A stretch of DNA of 9,689 nucleotides. It comes from an uncultured Clostridia bacterium (GTDB taxonomy: Bacteria; Bacillota; Clostridia; Oscillospirales; Acutalibacteraceae). The position numbers and the translations under genes are program-made. The notes beneath the pieces are model-generated. The model was not told where the DNA came from and ran no database searches. It saw nothing but the letters and a program-made list of their open reading frames with translations. The DNA is taken from positions 1-9,689 of the forward strand of contig CAMBQD010000021.1 of the NCBI GenBank assembly GCA_945869905.1, given 5' to 3'. Shown in pieces: positions 5,418-9,689 of this stretch (positions are counted from its first letter, which is position 1; each line of letters begins with the position of its first letter).

Positions 5418-8207
5418 TTAGAGCTGATTCATAACCTCTGCACAATGTGAGCAAAGAGTAGGATGCTGAGCATTAGTACCGACTGTGTGTGAATACTTCC
5501 AGCAGCGCTCGCACTTTTCGCCGTCAGCCTTTGATACTGTAACGGAAAGGCCTTCAACATCGCCCTTGAATTCGCCTTCACCGTTATTAACATCAACTGA
5601 TGATGTAATAAAGATTTCAGGCAGAGCTGACTCAACAGACTTTAAGAAATCATAAAGCTCACCATCTGCAAAAAGTGAAACCTTTGCTTCAAGAGGTTTA
5701 CCGATAATCTTTTCATTTCTTGCCAGCTCAAGAGCCTTTTGAACATCAACTCTCACAGCATGTATTCTGTCCCACTTGGCAATAAATGCATCATCTGCCT
5801 CAATATAATCGGCATTTGGAATATCATTAAACAAAGGTGATTCAACATTTTTACCTGATTCGTGGGGCATTGCAAGCCAAATTTCATCTGCCGTATAAGC
5901 AAGAATAGGTGTAAGCAAAAGTGTAAGAGCGTCAAGCACCTTGTAAAGAACTGTTTGTGCGGCGCGTCTTGTGTCACTGTCCGGGGCAGAGGTGTAAAGT
6001 CTGTCCTTAAGAACATCAAAGTAGAAATTACTCATATCAACAACACAGAAATTGTGAAGAGCGTGTGCAGTTGTGTGGTAATCGTACTCCTCATATCCCC
6101 TGCGTGCAATTTCAATAACCTCGTCAAGCTTCATCAGTGCATATTTGTCAAGGTCCTCAAGCTTATCATTATCAACCATATCGGTATCCGGATTAAAGTC
6201 ATAAAGGTTACCGATACAGTATCTGGCAGTATTTCTCAGTTTTCTGTAATTATCTGAAATCTGCTTTAAAATTTCCTTACTGATACGTATATCTGCGTGA
6301 TAATCGGCACTGGCAACCCAAAGACGAAGAATGTCTGCACCGTACTGATTAACAATTTCCTGCGGTGCAATACCGTTTCCAAGGGATTTGGACATCTTTC
6401 TGCCTTCGCCGTCAACGGTCCAGCCGTGAGTAATAATCTGCTCATAGGGTGTACCGTTACCGCCTGCTACCGAGGTAAGCAGTGATGACTGGAACCAACC
6501 TCTGTACTGGTCGGCACCCTCAAGATAAACATCGGCAGGACGCTTTAAGTAAGGTCTGTTTTTACATACTGCGGCGTGCGACGAGCCGGAGTCAAACCAA
6601 ACGTCCATAATATCCTTTTCTTTATCAAAGCCCTTTGAACTTCCGCAGTGAGGGCACTTAAAGCCTTCCGGCAGGAAGTATTCGGCATCGTGAGCATACC
6701 AGGCGTCTGAGCCTTCCTCTCCGAATATTTTGGAAATTTTCATCATAACGTCGTTGTCGATGATTTCTTTTCCGCAATCCTGACAGTAAACAACAGGGAT
6801 AGGAACGCCCCATTTTCTCTGACGGGAAATACACCAGTCGGCTCTTTCCTGAACCATTGACTGAAGTCTGTCCTTGCCCCACTCAGGGAACCATTTAACC
6901 TCTTCTGCGGCCTTAATTGCATCAGCCTTAAAATCGTCAACGGAGCAGAACCACTGGCTTGTGGCACGGAAAATAACCGGCTTATGACAACGCCAGCAGT
7001 GTGGATACTGGTGTTCAATTTTCTTAAGTGCAAACAATGCGCCGATTTCCTCAAGGTGCATTGCAATAGGCTTGTTAGCCTCCTCTGTGGTAAGACCTGC
7101 AAACTGACCTGCCTCCTCGGTAAGTCTGCCGTTAGCGTCAACAGGAACAACAATTGGAATTTCAGGATAGTTTTTACAAACAACAAAGTCCTCAACACCG
7201 TGTCCGGGAGCAGTATGAACACAGCCCGTACCGCTTTCAAGAGTAACGTGGTCGCCCACAATAACAAGTGACGTACGGTCAAGGAAGGGATGCTGAGTTT
7301 TCATATACTCAAGCTCACTGCCTTTGATGATGCCTACGGTTTCATAATCGGTAACGCCCTTAGCCTCCATTGCGGCAGGTGCTAAGTCGGTTGCCATTAC
7401 ATAGTATTCGTCACCTGATTTAATCAAGGAATATTCATAATTAGGACCAACGCAAATTGCAACGTTTGCAGGGAGAGTCCAAGTGGTTGTTGTCCAAATT
7501 ACAAAGTATGTTTTAGCAAGGTCGGCGCCCATAGCCGTCAGCTTGCCCATATCGTCTGTTACATTAAATTTAACATAAATTGAATGGCAGGGGTCCTCTG
7601 CGTATTCAATTTCTGCCTCTGCAAGAGCAGTATTACAATCAGCACACCAATAAACAGGCTTAAGTCCCTTGTAAATATAGCCCTTTGATGCCATGGTTGC
7701 AAACACTTTAATTTGCTCCTCCTCAAATTCCTTTTGAAGAGTAATGTAAGGATTATCCCACTCGGCAATTATACCCAGTCTTTTGAAGGATTCTCGCTGA
7801 ACATCAACATATCCCAGTGCAGTATCACGGCAAATTTTTCTAAGTTCCAAGTCGGAAATATTGCTGTCTGCGGTAATGCCTGCTTTTTTTCTGGCGGCAA
7901 GCTCAGTGGGCAGACCGTGAGTATCCCAGCCCGGTACAAAGGGTGACTGAAAGCCGGTCATATTCTTATATCTTACAATAAAGTCCTTAAGGGTTTTGTT
8001 AAGGGCGTGACCGATATGAATATCACCGTTGGCATATGGAGGACCGTCGTGGAGAACGAAAAGCGGCTTGCCCTCGTTATGCTTCATAAGCTTTCTGTAC
8101 TGGTCATTTTCCTCCCAGCGAGCCAAAAACTCAGGCTCCCTTGTGGGAAGTCCTGCACGCATGGGAAATTCGGTTTTAGGTAAATTAAGTGTTTGATTAT
8201 AATCCAT
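5418..8207 (-). CDS. ileS: Isoleucyl-tRNA synthetase (bacterial type 1)
   Basis: The 929-residue class Ia synthetase charges tRNA-Ile in the cytoplasm. The Rossmann catalytic domain carries the HIGH motif at residues 64-67 (ANGDIHIGHALNK) and KMSKS at 604-608 (GRKMSKSLGN). Between them is the CP1 editing domain that hydrolyses Val-tRNA-Ile, with TTTTWTLPAN at 239-248 and HTAPGHGVEDF at 331-341. Cysteine knuckles occur at WCADC, HCWRC, YCQDC and CPHC. The C-terminus has the anticodon-binding helices and ends in a zinc finger, CERCW near 899 and CSHCAE near 919, the type 1 (mupirocin-sensitive) architecture. The ATG has AAGGAG eight bases upstream. Firmicute ileS genes are often T-box controlled, but only 39 nt separate it from divIVA, with no room for a T-box, so regulation must come from the upstream operon. 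No truncation or odd residue seen. Confidence 0.99.
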   Translation of the reverse strand: MDYNQTLNLPKTEFPMRAGLPTREPEFLARWEENDQYRKLMKHNEGKPLFVLHDGPPYANGDIHIGHALNKTLKDFIVRYKNMTGFQSPFVPGWDTHGLPTELAARKKAGITADSNISDLELRKICRDTALGYVDVQRESFKRLGIIAEWDNPYITLQKEFEEEQIKVFATMASKGYIYKGLKPVYWCADCNTALAEAEIEYAEDPCHSIYVKFNVTDDMGKLTAMGADLAKTYFVIWTTTTWTLPANVAICVGPNYEYSLIKSGDEYYVMATDLAPAAMEAKGVTDYETVGIIKGSELEYMKTQHPFLDRTSLVIVGDHVTLESGTGCVHTAPGHGVEDFVVCKNYPEIPIVVPVDANGRLTEEAGQFAGLTTEEANKPIAMHLEEIGALFALKKIEHQYPHCWRCHKPVIFRATSQWFCSVDDFKADAIKAAEEVKWFPEWGKDRLQSMVQERADWCISRQRKWGVPIPVVYCQDCGKEIIDNDVMMKISKIFGEEGSDAWYAHDAEYFLPEGFKCPHCGSSKGFDKEKDIMDVWFDSGSSHAAVCKNRPYLKRPADVYLEGADQYRGWFQSSLLTSVAGGNGTPYEQIITHGWTVDGEGRKMSKSLGNGIAPQEIVNQYGADILRLWVASADYHADIRISKEILKQISDNYRKLRNTARYCIGNLYDFNPDTDMVDNDKLEDLDKYALMKLDEVIEIARRGYEEYDYHTTAHALHNFCVVDMSNFYFDVLKDRLYTSAPDSDTRRAAQTVLYKVLDALTLLLTPILAYTADEIWLAMPHESGKNVESPLFNDIPNADYIEADDAFIAKWDRIHAVRVDVQKALELARNEKIIGKPLEAKVSLFADGELYDFLKSVESALPEIFITSSVDVNNGEGEFKGDVEGLSVTVSKADGEKCERCWKYSHTVGTNAQHPTLCSHCAEVMNQL

Positions 8208-8246
8208 TATATCTGCTCCTTGATTATCTGACTTTGTCAGCTTAGT

Positions 8247-9494
8247 TTATTTTTTCTTTTTGAAAAAGCCCTTGAATTTTGAGCCGTCGTCATCCTCTTC
8301 CTCATCCTCAGGAGGAATAAGAGAAATTGTTTCGTTGGTTCTTTCCTCTTCCTTTTTTACGTTGAAGAAGCTTTCAAAGGGCATTGCGCTTTCAAACTCC
8401 GGCTCGTCTTCAATGATTGGAATAGCGCGTGAATTCTCATCAATAGGTGTAATCTCATCCGTTGAAAAAGCGTCAATTGCACTTGATACCTCCTCCTCTG
8501 TTGGAGGAACAGGCTCTTCCTCGTGGAGAGGTGCATATGTATCGGCAGACTCCAGCTCCTCGATTATTTCATCAACCTCATCAACAATATTTGACTTTAT
8601 TTCTTCATCACCAGCCTCAGGCTCCTCTTGGGCTTCCTCAGCCTCGGCTTCTTCCTCTTTTTCCTCTATTTCTTCAACTTCCTCCGGTTCGTCCTGAGCC
8701 TCCTCAGCCTCCTCGGGCTCCTGTATCTCATCAGGCTCCTGTGTCTCCGGCTCATCTTCGCCTACAACCTCGGTAATGCTTGACAAAAGGCTGTTAAGCT
8801 CATTTTCAAGCTCTTCGATACTGTTTTCGTCATCGTCTGCATTGCCTGACGGCTGAGCAAGACTGTTAAGCTTATTGAGCTGTGTTTCGTAAAGGCCTAC
8901 AAGGGTTGTTCTAAAATCCTTTGACTCCTCCTTAAGCTTGGATACGATTTGTGAATGATATTCCTTTTCTTCCTTTGCCTTGCTTACAATTTCACCTGCA
9001 AGCTTTTTTGCCTGAGAAAGTGCATTGGCTGCAACAACCTTTGCGCTGTCAATAGCGTCGTTTGCCTTTTTCTGTGCCTCTGCCACAATTTCATCGGCAG
9101 CCTGCACCTTTTCTTTTGTAAGACCTGCAACATACTCCCTTGCCTCGCCGATTATTTTATCAGCCTTTTCCTTGGCGTCAACAACGGTTTGCTGTGCAGA
9201 TGCGGCAGAATCGGACAGTGCCTTGTCTGCCTTTTCCTTTGCCTCATTTGTAACCTGAGATGCCATTTTCTGTGCGGTAATAAGGGCTGTTTTGATTGAA
9301 TCCTCATCTGCTCTGTATTCCTCAATACGATTTGCAAGAACCTCCATTTTGCGATAAAGCTCCTTGTTTTCGTCATAGATAGCCTCATAGGAATCTATAA
9401 TTTCCAAAAGCAGCTCATTAACCTCGTCCCTGTCATAGCCGCCGGTTTCAACAGTTGAAATTCTCTTTTCACGAATTTGGCTTGGTGTAATCAT
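8247..9494 (-). CDS. divIVA: DivIVA-family polar/division coiled-coil protein with long acidic extension
   Basis: The 415-residue protein is more than twice the length of B. subtilis DivIVA (about 164). Residues 1-60 match the DivIVA N-terminal domain (ITPSQIREKRI, then GGYDRDEVNELL), which in the family binds curved membrane. Residues about 62-215 form an Ala/Lys/Glu-rich coiled coil with 11-residue spacing of AK/AQ/AR motifs. Residues about 219-320 are extremely acidic with many EE/PE runs and are probably disordered. The protein ends GSKFKGFFKKKK, a basic, aromatic tail. Family proteins organise septum and pole growth and recruit partners in the cytoplasm. The ATG has GGAGGAG eight bases upstream. 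It follows sepF by 66 nt and precedes ileS by 39 nt, the classic division neighbourhood. The N-terminal match and context make the family call good; the role of the extension is unknown. Confidence 0.9.
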   Translation of the reverse strand: MITPSQIREKRISTVETGGYDRDEVNELLLEIIDSYEAIYDENKELYRKMEVLANRIEEYRADEDSIKTALITAQKMASQVTNEAKEKADKALSDSAASAQQTVVDAKEKADKIIGEAREYVAGLTKEKVQAADEIVAEAQKKANDAIDSAKVVAANALSQAKKLAGEIVSKAKEEKEYHSQIVSKLKEESKDFRTTLVGLYETQLNKLNSLAQPSGNADDDENSIEELENELNSLLSSITEVVGEDEPETQEPDEIQEPEEAEEAQDEPEEVEEIEEKEEEAEAEEAQEEPEAGDEEIKSNIVDEVDEIIEELESADTYAPLHEEEPVPPTEEEVSSAIDAFSTDEITPIDENSRAIPIIEDEPEFESAMPFESFFNVKKEEERTNETISLIPPEDEEEDDDGSKFKGFFKKKK

Positions 9495-9560
9495 AATATA
9501 TTCTCCTCCGCATTAACAAGTAAAAATTGCTTAAAGCATTTGATTGATTTACTTGGATTC

Positions 9561-9689
9561 TTACATAAACATTCCGTTGCTTTCAAGCTCGTCTATCAAA
9601 TCACCCATAACATCAACATTGTACGGTGTAATGATATATGTGCTGTTGGCAACTCTTTTTATCTGGCCGTTGCTGGCATAGGCAACACC
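9561..9689 (-). CDS. sepF: SepF cell-division protein, C-terminal part (cut by window edge)
   Basis: The last 42 codons are visible. GVAYASNGQIKRVANSTYII followed by TPYNVDVMGDLIDEL lines up well with the end of B. subtilis SepF (GTVYAIGGDIQRIG, then FLCTPDNVDVSGTISEL). SepF is a cytoplasmic, membrane-tethered protein that polymerises into rings and links FtsZ to the membrane. The alignment covers the final beta strand and helix of the SepF core domain, and the stop is TAA. In Bacillus, ylmG and ylmH sit between sepF and divIVA; here they are absent and divIVA follows after 66 nt. The N-terminal membrane-targeting helix is outside the window. Confidence 0.88.
   Translation of the reverse strand, partial: GVAYASNGQIKRVANSTYIITPYNVDVMGDLIDELESNGMFM

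Noticed and set aside
5862..6257. Plus-strand open frames inside ileS
   Set aside because: They lie wholly antisense to a fully conserved gene, have no ribosome sites and resemble no known protein.
8208..8246. Hairpin CTGAC-TTT-GTCAG or a T-box before ileS
   Set aside because: The 5-bp stem is too small for a terminator and the 39-nt gap cannot hold a T-box leader.
8260..8697. Plus-strand open frame rich in serine
   Set aside because: It is the antisense of the Glu/Asp codons of divIVA; low-complexity Ser runs come from GAG/GAA read backwards, and there is no ribosome site.
9520..9545. Terminator-like ATGCTTTAAGCAATTTTT between sepF and divIVA
   Set aside because: The palindrome leaves almost no loop and the stem is only a few base pairs; it would not be stable.

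Overview
The window looks like part of a low-to-moderate GC Firmicutes chromosome, most likely class Clostridia (gut Oscillospiraceae/Ruminococcaceae type). This is inferred from strong AGGAGG-type ribosome sites, the codon style and the gene order sepF-divIVA-ileS-lspA-rluD, which matches the B. subtilis divIVA-ileS region without some of its genes. All recognised genes are on the minus strand, so transcription runs from position 9689 towards 1.

Positions 9689 to 3930 hold a division and housekeeping run: the C-terminal end of sepF (cell division), a long divIVA-family coiled-coil gene, ileS (isoleucyl-tRNA synthetase), lspA (lipoprotein signal peptidase) and an RluD-type 23S rRNA pseudouridine synthase. 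The RluD gene carries an in-frame TGA at codon 41. The stop cuts the S4 RNA-binding domain from an otherwise intact catalytic domain.

Positions 3890 to 2136 hold a second probable transcription unit: a Cof-type HAD phosphatase followed by nfo (endonuclease IV, base-excision repair). A candidate promoter overlaps the rluD tail, and a good Rho-independent terminator lies after nfo.

Positions 1972 to 1 hold a phage DNA-packaging module: a short terminase-small-subunit-like gene, an intact terminase large subunit and the start of a portal gene that runs off the window. No integrase, repressor or attachment site is visible at this edge. A 37-nt imperfect inverted repeat lies just upstream of the small-subunit gene.

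The main points for a second look are the rluD nonsense codon, the packaging module set directly behind nfo with its upstream inverted repeat, and the architecture of the DivIVA protein: hendecad coiled coil, long acidic region, lysine tail, and replaced membrane-finger residues.
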